A stretch of DNA of 64,000 nucleotides, from assembly GCA_003241695.1 (NCBI GenBank), contig QFPN01000006.1:248001-312000 (forward strand), given 5' to 3'. The notes below the pieces were generated by a model. That model saw nothing but the letters and a program-made list of their open reading frames with translations, did no database searches and was not told the origin of the DNA. Made by a program: the position numbers and the translations under genes. Source of the stretch: Ancylobacter novellus. GTDB taxonomy: Bacteria > Pseudomonadota > Alphaproteobacteria > Rhizobiales > Methylopilaceae. Below, one piece after another: positions 46,690 to 57,341 of the stretch. Positions within the stretch are counted from its first letter, which is position 1; each line of letters starts with the position of its first letter.

Positions 46690-48015
46690 TCAGACGTTGG
46701 TCCGGGGCGCGCCGGCTTCGGCGCCGCGCGGGCGGAACATCAGCTTGTCGACGCGCGGTCCGTCCATGTCGATCACCTCGACGATCCAGCCGCCGACGTC
46801 GATCGTGTCGCCCTCGTTCGGAATGCGGCCGAGCGCGGCGATCACGAGGCCGGCCGCGGTGTGGAACTCGCCCTGCGCCGACTGCGGGATGTTGAACGCG
46901 AAGGTCTCGGTCACCGCGTCGAGCGGCGCGCGGCCGTCGACCATGTAGGAGCCGTCCTCGCGGCGCCGGATGTCGAGGTCATCCGCGGTCTCGTGCTCCT
47001 CGGGCAGCGCGCCCGCGATCGCGCCGAGCACGTCGTGGGAGGTCACGATGCCTTCGAAGCCGCCGAACTCGTCGACCACGAAGGCGGTCGAGGAGGGTTG
47101 CGACTTGAACAGCTCGAGCAGCGAAAGCGCGGAGGCGCCCTCGGGCACGTAGAGCGGGTCCCGGACCAGCGAGGCGACGTCGAAGCTCCCGCCCCCGATC
47201 AGCCGCGCGAGCGCGTCCTTCTTGTGAAGGATGCCGACCGGGTCGTCGACCGAACCGTTCTTGCCGACGACGATGCGCGAGAACGGGCTTTCCGCCAGTT
47301 CGGTCTTCACCGTGTCGAGGTCGTCGGTGATGTCGACCCAGAACACCTCGCGCCGCGGCGTCATGATGGAGCGCACGGGGCGATCGGCGAGGCCGAGCAC
47401 GCCTTCGATCATCCGCTTCTCGACCGGCTCGATCGAGCCCGCGGCGACGCCCTCGGCGATCACGGAGCGCACCTCCTCCTCGGTGACGTTCGAGCCGTCC
47501 TGTTCCGTCACGCGAAGGAGACGGAGCATGACCGCCGACGAGGCGTTGAGCACCACGACGAAGGGGCGGCCGATCAGGGCGATGAACGACAGCGGTCCGG
47601 CCACGAAGGCGGCGATCGGCTCGGGGTTTGCGAGCGCCACCCGCTTCGGGACGAGTTCGCCGAGGATGAGCGAGACATAGCCGATGCCGAACACGACGAG
47701 CGCGGTCGCGACCGGGCTGGCGTAGCGATCCAGCGACGTGCTTTCGCGAAGCACCTGGGCGAGCGGATCGGCGAGCGCCGACTCGCCAACGACGCCGGTC
47801 AGGATCGCGATCAGCGTTATGCCGATCTGGATGGCCGACAGGAAGCTCGAGGGGTCGTCGCTGAGGCGGATGGCGCGGGCCGCGCCGGCGTCGCCGCCGT
47901 CGGCCATCATCTTGAGGCGTGGTCTGCGGGCCGAGACGATCGCGAGCTCCGACAGCGCGAAAAACCCGTTCAGGAGCACGAGGCCCAGAAGAACGGCGAT
48001 GTCGACGATCGGCAT
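46690..48015 (-). CDS. CNNM/CorC-type transporter with CBS domains (hemolysin family)
   Basis: The 441-residue product has an N-terminal DUF21 membrane domain (about residues 1-190, four helices, with LGELVPKRVAL near 120), a CBS pair (~215-330), and a C-terminal CorC/HlyC-type domain. Such proteins are linked to magnesium or cobalt efflux. The ATG at 48015 is preferred because the frame further upstream is Arg-rich and noncoding in appearance. It ends 7 nt before the decarboxylase start on the same strand, so they may be co-transcribed. Confidence 0.85.
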   Translation of the reverse strand: MPIVDIAVLLGLVLLNGFFALSELAIVSARRPRLKMMADGGDAGAARAIRLSDDPSSFLSAIQIGITLIAILTGVVGESALADPLAQVLRESTSLDRYASPVATALVVFGIGYVSLILGELVPKRVALANPEPIAAFVAGPLSFIALIGRPFVVVLNASSAVMLRLLRVTEQDGSNVTEEEVRSVIAEGVAAGSIEPVEKRMIEGVLGLADRPVRSIMTPRREVFWVDITDDLDTVKTELAESPFSRIVVGKNGSVDDPVGILHKKDALARLIGGGSFDVASLVRDPLYVPEGASALSLLELFKSQPSSTAFVVDEFGGFEGIVTSHDVLGAIAGALPEEHETADDLDIRRREDGSYMVDGRAPLDAVTETFAFNIPQSAQGEFHTAAGLVIAALGRIPNEGDTIDVGGWIVEVIDMDGPRVDKLMFRPRGAEAGAPRTNV

Positions 48016-48247
48016 GAAGGGTCCGCGGAGAGGCGGGCGCGCGGTCCGCGCCCGTCGAAGAGGCCGCACTATAGCGCTTCGTCGCGCGAGCGCCACCGCC
48101 GGAACGTCGCCTCCGCGGCGGCGCGGCCTCCCATGTCGAGAGGATCCACCAAAGGCGCATCTGGCTACCGGGCGGCGGCAGATTATGTAAATGAACCTTA
48201 AACCTCGCCGTCATGAGATGGACAGGTCCAGGCTTTAGGCTTCACAA

Positions 48248-48616
48248 ATGTCTGATTCGATCGATCGTCTTTATCGCGCCGTCTGTGAGGCAGGCGAGGA
48301 GAGGCCCGCGCTTTCCCGAACCGCGCGGCTGCGCGGCGAAGGCGTGAACAAGATGGCGAAGAAGGTGGCCGAGGAGGCCGCCGAGGTCGCGATCGAGGCC
48401 GTGACCGGCGCACGGGAAGGGCTGATCCGCGAAAGCGCCGACCTGATCTACAATCTCGCGGTGCTGTGGTCGGCGACCGGCGTCTCGCCCGAGGACGTCT
48501 ACGCCGAGATGGATCGGCGCGAACGCCTCTACGGCATCGCGCAGAAGCTGCCGAAGTCAGCCGCCGGCGAGCAGTCGGAGGAGACCGCGCCGCTGGCGAG
48601 GCAGACGGCGCGTTAG
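48248..48616 (+). CDS. Phosphoribosyl-ATP diphosphatase (HisE)-like protein
   Basis: The 122-residue product resembles HisE/MazG-like pyrophosphohydrolases: KMAKKVAEEAAEVAIEA and RESADLIYNLAVLW are the conserved helices with metal-binding Glu and Asp. HisE hydrolyses phosphoribosyl-ATP in histidine synthesis. It is not in a his cluster, so it may be a paralogue with another substrate. Confidence 0.75.
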   Translation: MSDSIDRLYRAVCEAGEERPALSRTARLRGEGVNKMAKKVAEEAAEVAIEAVTGAREGLIRESADLIYNLAVLWSATGVSPEDVYAEMDRRERLYGIAQKLPKSAAGEQSEETAPLARQTAR

Positions 48617-48635
48617 GCTCCCCGGACGGAACAGC

Positions 48636-49562
48636 TCAGCGACGGGACGTGAAGTTCACGTTGACCGTGAAACGTTTCGACGACGCGGTCATGTCCGCCG
48701 GCATCGGCGGGATGTTGGCGCGCCGCACCATCGCCATGGCTTCCGCGCCCGCAGGCCCCTGCTCCGAGGCCGAAACGCCGCTCACCGCGCCGCTGCGCGC
48801 GACGGTGAACGACACCTTCACACGGTTCGTGAAGGTGATGTTCGAACGTTTTTGCGCGGCGACGGCCGCCTGCACCTTCCTGGCGTACTCAGCCCCGGCC
48901 GCGGCGCTGGCGGCGCCCGCGTTCGCGGAGGCGCCGCTTCGGCCGCCGGCGTCCTGCGCCCGCTGCGTCGGAGCGGGGCGCTCGGCGACGGGGGCGTCCT
49001 TCTTCGGCGCAGGCTTCGGCCGTTCGCGGACGACATCGCGCTTTTTCTCTGGCTTCGGCTCCGGCTTCTTCGCGACGGGCTTCGGAGCGGGCTTCGGCTC
49101 GATCTCCTCTTCCTGCGCGGTCACCATCTCCTGCGGGGGCAGCGTGACCGCGGCCTCGACGTCGGGCGGCGCTTCCGTCAGGTCCGGCGGAACCTCCATC
49201 GCGAGCTGGGGCGTTTCGAGAGCTTCGACCGCCTCGGTTTCCGTATCCGGCGGCTGGACGTCGTCGGGCGAGATCTCCTCAAGCTCCTCGACCGGCTCGT
49301 CTTCCGTCACTTCCTCGGATCTTGCGTCGGCGGCCGTGTCGGCCCCCGCCTCCTGGAGCTGCGCCGCGCCCGAGGGCGGCGGCAGCAGGTCGAGCTCGAT
49401 CGGGGTCTGGGACTCGAAGCCGGCCGGGGCCGGCATGCGGTTCAGGTAGACATAGGCGCCGGCGTGCAGCGCCGCCGCGACCGCGATCCCTGCGCCCCAG
49501 CGCTTCGCCGCGCTCGCGGAGGACTCGACCTCGTGGATCGAGAAGGCGTCAACGGCGGCCAT
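48636..49562 (-). CDS. tonB: TonB energy transducer
   Basis: The 308-residue product has one N-terminal membrane helix (~22-42), a long Pro/Glu/Lys region (PEEKPAPKPVAKKPEPKPEK-type), and a C-terminal TonB domain (~210-300) with RSNITFTNRVKVSFTVARSG. It passes proton-motive energy from ExbB-ExbD to outer-membrane transporters. It overlaps exbD by 14 nt. Confidence 0.85.
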   Translation of the reverse strand: MAAVDAFSIHEVESSASAAKRWGAGIAVAAALHAGAYVYLNRMPAPAGFESQTPIELDLLPPPSGAAQLQEAGADTAADARSEEVTEDEPVEELEEISPDDVQPPDTETEAVEALETPQLAMEVPPDLTEAPPDVEAAVTLPPQEMVTAQEEEIEPKPAPKPVAKKPEPKPEKKRDVVRERPKPAPKKDAPVAERPAPTQRAQDAGGRSGASANAGAASAAAGAEYARKVQAAVAAQKRSNITFTNRVKVSFTVARSGAVSGVSASEQGPAGAEAMAMVRRANIPPMPADMTASSKRFTVNVNFTSRR

Positions 49563-49986
49563 TCGACCCGACGGCCTCGAGCGCCACCAGCGCGACCTTG
49601 AGATAGCCGGCGTCGCGGACGCCGTTCATGACGTTCATCAGCTCGCCGACCGGAACATTCTTGTCCGCGCGCAGGAAGATGCGCTGTTCGCGGTCGCCCT
49701 TGGTGGCTGCCTGCAGCGCGCCGCCCAGCGCCGACTGGTCCAGCGTCTGGTTGCCGAGCGAGAGCTTCAGATCCTTCTGGATCGTGAGGTAGATCGGCTT
49801 GTCCGGGCGCGGCTGGCGCTTGGCGCTGGACGCCGGCAGGTCGACGCCGACGTCGACCGTCGCGAGCGGCGCCGCCACCATGAAGATGATCAGCAGCACC
49901 AGGATCACGTCGATGAACGGCGTGACGTTGATGTCGTGCGTCTCGACGAGGTCGTCCCCGCCGGAATGGTCGAGTTTGGCGGCCAT
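49549..49986 (-). CDS. exbD: Biopolymer transport protein ExbD
   Basis: The 145-residue product has one membrane helix (about 22-42, DVILVLLIIFMVAAP) with the conserved Asp in FIDVILVLL, followed by a periplasmic domain. It forms the proton channel with ExbB. Confidence 0.9.
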   Translation of the reverse strand: MAAKLDHSGGDDLVETHDINVTPFIDVILVLLIIFMVAAPLATVDVGVDLPASSAKRQPRPDKPIYLTIQKDLKLSLGNQTLDQSALGGALQAATKGDREQRIFLRADKNVPVGELMNVMNGVRDAGYLKVALVALEAVGSNGRR

Positions 49987-49996
49987 CGGACGCGCC

Positions 49997-50991
<995 letters not shown>

Positions 50992-50995
<4 letters not shown>

Positions 50996-51414
50996 TTGCC
51001 GAACTCCACGTCCTTCACCCGCGAGGAGGTCGACACCATCGCGAGGCAGTCGTCCGCGCCGCCGCAGGCTGTCACGTCGTTGAGCAGCACCTTCCCGACG
51101 CCGTCGCACTTCGTCTCCGAGGCGTCGAACAGCTTGACGGACGTCTTCGACGCCCGCACCGGCCCCGCCTCGACGGCGAGGCGACGCGTGATCACGCCGT
51201 CCTTGTCGAAGAAGACGAGGTCGAGCTTGAGGCTGTCGAGGGCCTTTTCGCCAGGATTGGCGACGACCAGGGAGATCCGGCAGCCGTCGTCCTTCGGCTC
51301 GAGACGGTTCAGCTCGATCGACACGCCTGTCGCGGCGGCGGCGGGAACGGAAACCAGCAGGCCCGCTGACGCAAAGGCCGCCATGGCGGCGCGCGTGTAT
51401 TCGAAAGGCGTCAA
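50992..51414 (-). CDS. Exported unknown leading the exbB operon, TTG start
   Basis: The 140-residue product starts at a TTG with AAGGAGAGG 3 nt upstream; the in-frame ATG further out (51468) lacks such a site. A signal peptide (MAAFASAGLLVSVPAAAAT) leads a beta-rich domain with three cysteines (DGCRIS, TKCDG and ACGGADDCL). No family is recognised. Its stop overlaps exbB as GTGA, so it may feed or regulate the Ton system. Confidence 0.55.
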
Positions 51415-51630
51415 CGACCTCTCCTTCAGAAACGGAACATCGGATTGGCAAGACGCGAATAGGCGCATGACGGCGAGACTTCAAGAGCGGGTAAGCCAAT
51501 TGATAATCGCTCTAATTTGAAGATCGGGCCGTTTCTTGGCCGGCGCGTAACACGAGTCTGGAATCTTCGGCTTCCGAGCCGCTGCGGGCGTCGCGTCCCG
51601 CGCGGACGGAGCCGAGGAGCGTGTCGCGGC

Positions 51631-51661
51631 TTGACAGTATATCATTTCCGTAGAATATATA
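51631..51661 (+). promoter_or_regulatory. Strong-looking sigma-70 promoter
   Basis: TTGACA at 51631-51636 and TATATA at 51656-51661 lie 19 nt apart in an AT-rich patch, with an AATATA register at 17. It lies about 97 nt upstream of the 46-codon ORF. The rest of 51415-51757 is featureless. Confidence 0.55.
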
Positions 51662-51757
51662 TGTTTATGACTGGGGCGGGATCGATGGACCTGCTCGCGC
51701 CGCCCTGACCGCACCCGCCGCACGCCTTGCACCGACTCTTGAGCAGCAGAGACCGAA

Positions 51758-51898
51758 ATGACCGCTTCCCTGTTGGACGCCATCACCGGCTGGTTCTCGG
51801 GTTTCCGGACCGCTTCCGCCGATTTTTCCGAGATCGATCTCGAAGGCGAGGAGGATCTGTTCGATCCGGCGGTCAGCCCGCTCGAAGAGTTCCACTGA
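51758..51898 (+). CDS. 46-residue acidic small protein
   Basis: The ORF from ATG 51758 encodes MTASLLDAITGWFSGFR followed by an acidic tail rich in Glu and Asp (FSEIDLEGEEDLFD) and ends FH. It has no membrane helix. A good promoter lies upstream. The ribosome-binding site is weak (CAGAGACC). Small size makes this tentative. Confidence 0.45.
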   Translation: MTASLLDAITGWFSGFRTASADFSEIDLEGEEDLFDPAVSPLEEFH

Positions 51899-52056
51899 GA
51901 GCCGTCGCGGGCAGGACGGCGTGAGCGCCCGTCCGCCGCTGCACGCAGGGAGCTGAGAGGCGAAGGGCCTTCTCGACCGTTCGGGTCGGCCGGGGTGACG
52001 AGCGCGCCCGATGCGCTACAACGGGGCCTCGTCCCGTTCCGCGTACCGTCCCGCTC

Positions 52057-54672
52057 ATGACCGACATCGCCGCGACGACCGTTCCGCCGGACCGCCTCGC
52101 CTTCCTTTCGGCCGGCGGGGCGCTTGCGCGCGCGATGCTCGGCCTCGATCACAAGCGCTCCCCGCTCGGCCCGCCGGCCGACTGGCCTGCGGCCCTCAAG
52201 GCCGTGGTCGGCTTCATGCTGCCGTCCAAGGCCGAGATCGTGCTGTTCTGGGGGCAGGACTATCTCGCGCTCTACAACGACGCCTACGCGCCGACGATCG
52301 GGTCGAAGCATCCGGGCGCGCTCGGCCGCCCGGCGCGCGAGAACTGGTCCGAACTCTGGGACGATCTCGAACCGCTGCTGAAGCAGGTGCGCGAGACGGG
52401 CGAGACCTACACGGCCAAGGACCGGCCCTTCGTGCTGTCGCGCGGGGCGGGCGTCGAGCAGGTCTATTTCGACATCTCCTATCAGGCCGTGCGGGACGAG
52501 GCGGGCGACGTCGCGGGCGTGCTCTGCATCGTGGCCGAAACGACGCGGCGCGTGACGGCCGAGCGGCGCTTGCAGTTTCTCGTCGAACTCAGCGACCGCA
52601 CCCGCGCGATCGGCGATCCGGAGACGGTGAAGGGCGTCGTCGCGGCGCTGATCGGCGAGAGGCTCGGGGCCGACCGCGCCGGCTACGCCGAGATCGCGGA
52701 CGACGGCCGGAGTTTTTCGGTCGCTCGCGACTGGACCGCGCCCGGCGTTCCGAGCCTCGCGGGCCGTCATGATCTCCTCGCCTTCGGGGAGACGATCGCG
52801 GAGGATTTGAGGGCCGGACGGGTCATCCGCATCGAGGACGTCGCCGCCGATCCCGCTTCGAGCGCCGCCTTCGGCGCGATCGGCGTCGCGGCGAACGTCG
52901 CGGCCCCGCTGATGAAGGACGGCCGCTGCGTCGCGGTGCTCTACGTTCACGCCATGACGCCGCGGCGCTGGTCGGACGACGAGGTCGCGCTGGTGGCCGA
53001 GGCGGCCGAGCGCACCTGGTCCGCGGTCGCCCGCGCGCGGGCCGACCGCGCTGCGGTCGAGAACGAACGGCGTTTTGAGGCGATCGCGAACTCGATCGAC
53101 CAGATGATCTGGTCGACGAGGCCCGACGGCTTCCACGACTATTACAACGACCGCTGGTACGAGTTCACCGGCGTGCCCTACGGCTCGACCGACGGCGAGG
53201 AGTGGAACGGCATGTTCCATCCGGACGATCAGGAGCGCGCCTGGACGGTCTGGCGCAGGAGCCTGGAGACCGGGGAGCCGTACCACATCGAATACCGCCT
53301 CAGGCATCGGACGGGAGCCTATCGCTGGGTCATCGGCCGCGCCCAATGCGCCCGCGACGCGAGCGGCGAGATCGTCCGCTGGTACGGCACCTGCACCGAC
53401 GTCAACGATCTGAAGCGCGCCGAGGCCGCGCTCCGGGAACTCAACGAAACGCTCGAAACGCGCGTCGCCGAAGGCGTCGCCGAACGCGAGCAGATGGCCG
53501 AGGCGCTGCGCCAGGCCCAGAAGATGGAAGCGCTCGGCCAGCTCACGGGGGGCGTCGCGCACGACTTCAACAATCTGCTTCAGGTGGTGGTGGGCAACCT
53601 CGAGATCCTCCAGCGCAACCTGCCCGAGGACGCCGCCCGGCTGCGCCGCTCCGCCGCCAACGCCCTGATCGGGGCGAACCGCGCCGCGACGCTGACCCAG
53701 CGCCTGCTCGCCTTTTCCCGCCGCCAGCCGCTCGCGCCGCAGCCCGTAATGGCGAACGCGCTCGTCACCGGCATGGCCGAGCTGCTGACCCGCACCCTCG
53801 GCGAGACGATCGAGTTCGAAACCGTGCAGGGCGCCGGGCTATGGCGGGTCGAGGCGGACCCGAACCAGCTCGAGAACGCGATCCTCAATCTGGCGGTCAA
53901 CGCCCGTGACGCGATGCCGGAAGGCGGCAAGCTCACCATCGAGACCTCGAACGCCCATATCGATCACGCCTATGCGGCCGAGCACGCCGAGGTGAAGGTG
54001 GGGCAGTATGTCGTCATCTCGGTTTCGGACACCGGCCTCGGCATGGCGAGGGAGACGGTCGAGCGCGCCTTCGAGCCGTTCTTCACCACCAAGGAGGTGG
54101 GCAAGGGCACGGGCCTCGGCCTTTCGATGGTCTACGGCTTCGTCAAGCAGTCGGGCGGCCATCTCAAGCTCTATTCGGAGCCCGGCGAAGGCACGACCGT
54201 GAAGATCTATCTGCCGCGCCTGATGGGCGAGGGCCACGAAGAGACTGCGACCGCCGCCGACCTGGTTCCCGACGGATCGTCCTCCGAGACCATTCTGGTC
54301 ACGGAGGACGACGACGACGTCAGGATGTATTCGGTCGATGCTCTTCGCGAACTCGGCTACCGCGTGCTGGAGGCCCATGACGCCGCTTCCGCGCTGCGCC
54401 TGCTCGAACGGCAAGAGGGACGGGTCGACCTGCTCTTCACCGACGTGGTGCTGGCGGGCGGCGTCAACGGGCAGGAACTCGCGGCACGAGCGCGGGCGTT
54501 GAGGCCCGGCCTCAAGGTGCTGTTCACCACCGGCTACGCCCGCAACGCCATCGTGCACCATGGCCGGCTCGATCCCGGAGTCGAGCTCATCACCAAGCCC
54601 TTCACCTATGCCGACCTCGCGGTCCGCGTCCGCGAGGTGCTGGACGGCCGTCCGGGGCGGTCGAAGGGGTGA
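52057..54672 (+). CDS. Hybrid sensor histidine kinase/response regulator
   Basis: The 871-residue product has a PAS-type domain (~35-165), a GAF domain (~185-330), a second PAS with PAC (~345-460), then HisKA with His502 in GGVAHDFNN, a HATPase_c domain (~620-730; DTGLGMARETV and GTGLGLSMVYG), and a C-terminal receiver with phosphoacceptor Asp796 in LLFTDVVL. It should phosphorylate its own receiver. The signal is unknown. No DNA-binding partner is adjacent. Confidence 0.9.
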   Translation: MTDIAATTVPPDRLAFLSAGGALARAMLGLDHKRSPLGPPADWPAALKAVVGFMLPSKAEIVLFWGQDYLALYNDAYAPTIGSKHPGALGRPARENWSELWDDLEPLLKQVRETGETYTAKDRPFVLSRGAGVEQVYFDISYQAVRDEAGDVAGVLCIVAETTRRVTAERRLQFLVELSDRTRAIGDPETVKGVVAALIGERLGADRAGYAEIADDGRSFSVARDWTAPGVPSLAGRHDLLAFGETIAEDLRAGRVIRIEDVAADPASSAAFGAIGVAANVAAPLMKDGRCVAVLYVHAMTPRRWSDDEVALVAEAAERTWSAVARARADRAAVENERRFEAIANSIDQMIWSTRPDGFHDYYNDRWYEFTGVPYGSTDGEEWNGMFHPDDQERAWTVWRRSLETGEPYHIEYRLRHRTGAYRWVIGRAQCARDASGEIVRWYGTCTDVNDLKRAEAALRELNETLETRVAEGVAEREQMAEALRQAQKMEALGQLTGGVAHDFNNLLQVVVGNLEILQRNLPEDAARLRRSAANALIGANRAATLTQRLLAFSRRQPLAPQPVMANALVTGMAELLTRTLGETIEFETVQGAGLWRVEADPNQLENAILNLAVNARDAMPEGGKLTIETSNAHIDHAYAAEHAEVKVGQYVVISVSDTGLGMARETVERAFEPFFTTKEVGKGTGLGLSMVYGFVKQSGGHLKLYSEPGEGTTVKIYLPRLMGEGHEETATAADLVPDGSSSETILVTEDDDDVRMYSVDALRELGYRVLEAHDAASALRLLERQEGRVDLLFTDVVLAGGVNGQELAARARALRPGLKVLFTTGYARNAIVHHGRLDPGVELITKPFTYADLAVRVREVLDGRPGRSKG

Positions 54673-54716
54673 CATTGCGGGTCGGGGACGAGCGCGGTCG
54701 CTCCGGACGCAAAAGA

Positions 54717-54742
54717 AAGGGGCTTCCGAATGGAAGCCCCTT
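54717..54742. terminator. Bidirectional terminator between kinase and fhs
   Basis: An 11-bp stem (AAGGGGCTTCC at 54717-54727, its complement at 54732-54742) has a GAAT loop. On the minus strand it is followed by TTTCTTTTG, a good T-tract for ending fhs; on the plus strand the tract is weak. Confidence 0.7.
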
Positions 54743-54782
54743 GGGATGAACGAGCGGACGCGCCGAAGGCGTCCGGGCCGCG

Positions 54783-56456
54783 TCAGGCGATGCCGTCGAT
54801 CGTGCCGTCTTCGAGCAGCTTGATGTTGGCCGAGGCCGGGACCTTCGGCAGGCCCGGCATCGTCATGATCTCGCCGCACACCACCACGACGAAGCCCGCG
54901 CCCGCCGACAGCCGCACTTCGCGGATCGGAAGCGTGTGGCCCGTCGGCGCGCCGAAGGCGGTCGGGTCGGCCGAGAACGAGTTCTGGGTCTTGGCGATGC
55001 AGACCGGGAACTTGCCGTAGCCGGCCTCTTCCCACTCCTTCAGCTGCTTCTTGACCGAGGCCGGGGCCGTGACCTTGTCGGCGCGATAGATCTCCTTGGC
55101 GATCTTCTCGACCTTTTCGAACAGCGGCAGGTCTTCGTCGTAGAGCGGCTTGAACTGCGAGGGCTGCTCGCCCGCGATCTTGACCACCGCTCGCGCGAGG
55201 TCGGCCGCCCCGGGGCCGCCGTCGGCCCAGTGCTTGCAGACCACCGCCTCGACGCCGAAGTCCTCCCGGACCGCTTTCTGCAGCGTGTCGATCTCGGCGT
55301 CGGTGTCGGCGAAGAAGTGGTTGATGCCGACCACGACCGGCACGCCGAACTTCTTCACGTTCTCGATGTGGCGGCCGAGATTGACGAGGCCGGCTTTCAG
55401 CGCCTCGACGTTCTCGGTCTTGAGGTCGTTCTTGGCCATGCCGCCGTGCATCTTGAGCGCGCGCACGGTGGCGACGATCACCACGACGTCGGGCGAAAGC
55501 CCCGAGAAGCGGCACTTGATGTCCATGAACTTCTCGGCGCCGAGATCCGCGCCGAAGCCCGCTTCCGTGATCGTCCAGTCGGCGAGCTTCATCGCGGTCG
55601 TGGTCGCGATCACCGAGTTGCAGCCATGCGCGATGTTCGCGAACGGGCCGCCATGGATGAAGACCGGCGAGCCGTCGATCGACTGCACGATGTTGGGCCT
55701 GAGCGCGTCGCGCAGCAGCACGCCGAGCGAGCCCTGCGCGTCGACGTCCTTGGCGGTGATCGGCTTGCGGTCCGGCGTGTAGGCCACGACGATCCGGCCG
55801 ATGCGCTCCTCGAGGTCCTTCAGGTCGTTCGCGAGGCAGAAGATCGCCATGATCTCAGACGCGACCGTGATGTCGAAGCCGGCCTCGCGGGTGTAGCCGT
55901 TGGTCGGCGCGCCGACCGCGGAGATGATCTGGCGCAGCGTCCGGTCGTTCATGTCGAGCACGCGGCGGAACACGATGCGGCGCGGGTCGATGTTGAGCGG
56001 GTTGCCCCAGTAGAGCGAGTTGTCGACGAGCGCGGCCAGGAGATTGTTGGCGCTCGTGATCGCGTGGAAGTCGCCCGTGAAGTGCAGGTTGATCTGCTCC
56101 ATCGGGATGACCTGCGCCTTGCCGCCGCCAGCCGCGCCGCCCTTCACGCCGAACACCGGCCCGAGCGAGGGCTCGCGCAGGCACATGATGGCGTTCTCGC
56201 CGATGTGGTTGAGCGCGTCGCCCAAGCCCACCGTCGTTGTGGTCTTGCCTTCGCCCGCGGGCGTCGGGGAGATCGCGGTCACCAGCACGAGCTTGGCGTT
56301 CTTCTTCGCCGGCAGTTCCGCAATGAAGCGGTCGTCGACCTTCGCAATATGCTTGCCGTGAAGGTGAAGGGCGTCTTCGGGGATGCCGGCCTTCGCGGCG
56401 ATCTCGGTGATCGGCTTGAGGGTCGCCGCGCGGGCGATCTCGATGTCGGTCGGCAT
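54783..56456 (-). CDS. fhs: Formate-tetrahydrofolate ligase
   Basis: The 557-residue product is FTHFS (FtfL). It has SPTPAGEGKTTTTVGLGDAL as the ATP-binding P-loop region, EPSLGPVFGVKGGAAGGG, and GFGADLGAEKFMDIK. It converts formate, ATP and tetrahydrofolate to 10-formyl-THF and is central to one-carbon assimilation in methylotrophs. The ATG at 56456 has CCGGAGGCCC upstream. Confidence 0.97.
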   Translation of the reverse strand: MPTDIEIARAATLKPITEIAAKAGIPEDALHLHGKHIAKVDDRFIAELPAKKNAKLVLVTAISPTPAGEGKTTTTVGLGDALNHIGENAIMCLREPSLGPVFGVKGGAAGGGKAQVIPMEQINLHFTGDFHAITSANNLLAALVDNSLYWGNPLNIDPRRIVFRRVLDMNDRTLRQIISAVGAPTNGYTREAGFDITVASEIMAIFCLANDLKDLEERIGRIVVAYTPDRKPITAKDVDAQGSLGVLLRDALRPNIVQSIDGSPVFIHGGPFANIAHGCNSVIATTTAMKLADWTITEAGFGADLGAEKFMDIKCRFSGLSPDVVVIVATVRALKMHGGMAKNDLKTENVEALKAGLVNLGRHIENVKKFGVPVVVGINHFFADTDAEIDTLQKAVREDFGVEAVVCKHWADGGPGAADLARAVVKIAGEQPSQFKPLYDEDLPLFEKVEKIAKEIYRADKVTAPASVKKQLKEWEEAGYGKFPVCIAKTQNSFSADPTAFGAPTGHTLPIREVRLSAGAGFVVVVCGEIMTMPGLPKVPASANIKLLEDGTIDGIA

Positions 56457-56622
56457 GAAAAAGGGCCTCCGGCGAGGAAAAAACACGGATCCCGCCTCCC
56501 ATCGGAGGGGCGGGCGGTCGTTTTGCCGTGTCTATGGAGGCGCAGCAACCCGAACGCGTCCGCGTTGGGGCGTCTCGCGACGAAGGTATGAGGCGCTGAG
56601 GCCGGCGCGGGCGCGAGTCCGG

Positions 56623-56868
56623 CTAGAGAAGGCAGCCCGCGACGCTCATGAGTCGGGCGGCGACGTGATCCGCGGCAAAAAGCGCGACTCCGTCGAGACA
56701 GGCGAGGGCGAGACCGATCAGCGGCAGAAGCGCCGAGGCGGCGGCGAGGCCGAGGCGACCCGAGGCTCGGGGTCCCGCTGCGGACAGGAGAGTCCCGTCG
56801 TTCGCCGCTCGTCCGCGGCCGGAGATCGGGCCGCGGGCGAACGGGCGAAGGTCGGGAGCTTGCGTCAC
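56623..56868 (-). CDS. Small membrane protein coupled to pilus protein
   Basis: The 81-residue product starts at a GTG that overlaps the stop of the upstream gene as GTGA. It has a Gly/Arg-rich N-terminus and one membrane helix (~40-60, GLAAASALLPLIGLALACL). No family is known. Coupling supports expression. Confidence 0.45.
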   Translation of the reverse strand: MTQAPDLRPFARGPISGRGRAANDGTLLSAAGPRASGRLGLAAASALLPLIGLALACLDGVALFAADHVAARLMSVAGCLL

Positions 56869-57341
56869 TGCGAGCCGCCGGCGCCGGTCGAGAGGCCGCT
56901 CCGCTGCGTGATCTGGGCGGCGGTCTGGCTGAAGGTCTCCTGCGCGTCGCCGATCGAGAGCGTCGGTTCGCAGCGCGGATTGCAGGCGAAGCTCTCGCGC
57001 TTGCCGCCGCGCTGCACCACCACGGTGCCGTCGCTGCCGCGGCGCACGTTGACGATGGTCTCGCTCAGAACCGCGCCCGAGGCGTCGAGCAGCATGATGT
57101 TGGTCGAGCCGAAGCTTTTCCCCGTCACGATCATGACGCCGTTCTTCTGCGTGGTCGCGTCGGCGATCAGGGGATTGCCGATCACGACGGTCGCGGTCTC
57201 GGCGGGCGCGCGCACGACGCTCGCGCGGTCGACCACCGCCTCGAGCGTCGAGGGCGCGGTCTCCGCCGCGACGCTCGATGTAAGTACTACTACGGATAGG
57301 GTCGCGGCCGACCAGATGGAGGCGCCGAACGTGGAGGCCAT
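56865..57341 (-). CDS. Exported protein with CpaC/RcpA N-terminal-like domain
   Basis: The 158-residue product has a signal peptide (to ~25) and a domain resembling the N-terminal domain of CpaC secretins: VIGNPLIADATTQKNGVMIV then TGKSFGSTNIMLLDASGAV. CpaC here has the same signature (DPAVANAVVRSARKAYLIG, then GPGQTDVKFLDDAG). It lies divergently from the flp operon, so it may assist pilus secretion. Cysteines in FACNPRCEPT could form a disulphide. Confidence 0.65.
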   Translation of the reverse strand: MASTFGASIWSAATLSVVVLTSSVAAETAPSTLEAVVDRASVVRAPAETATVVIGNPLIADATTQKNGVMIVTGKSFGSTNIMLLDASGAVLSETIVNVRRGSDGTVVVQRGGKRESFACNPRCEPTLSIGDAQETFSQTAAQITQRSGLSTGAGGSQ

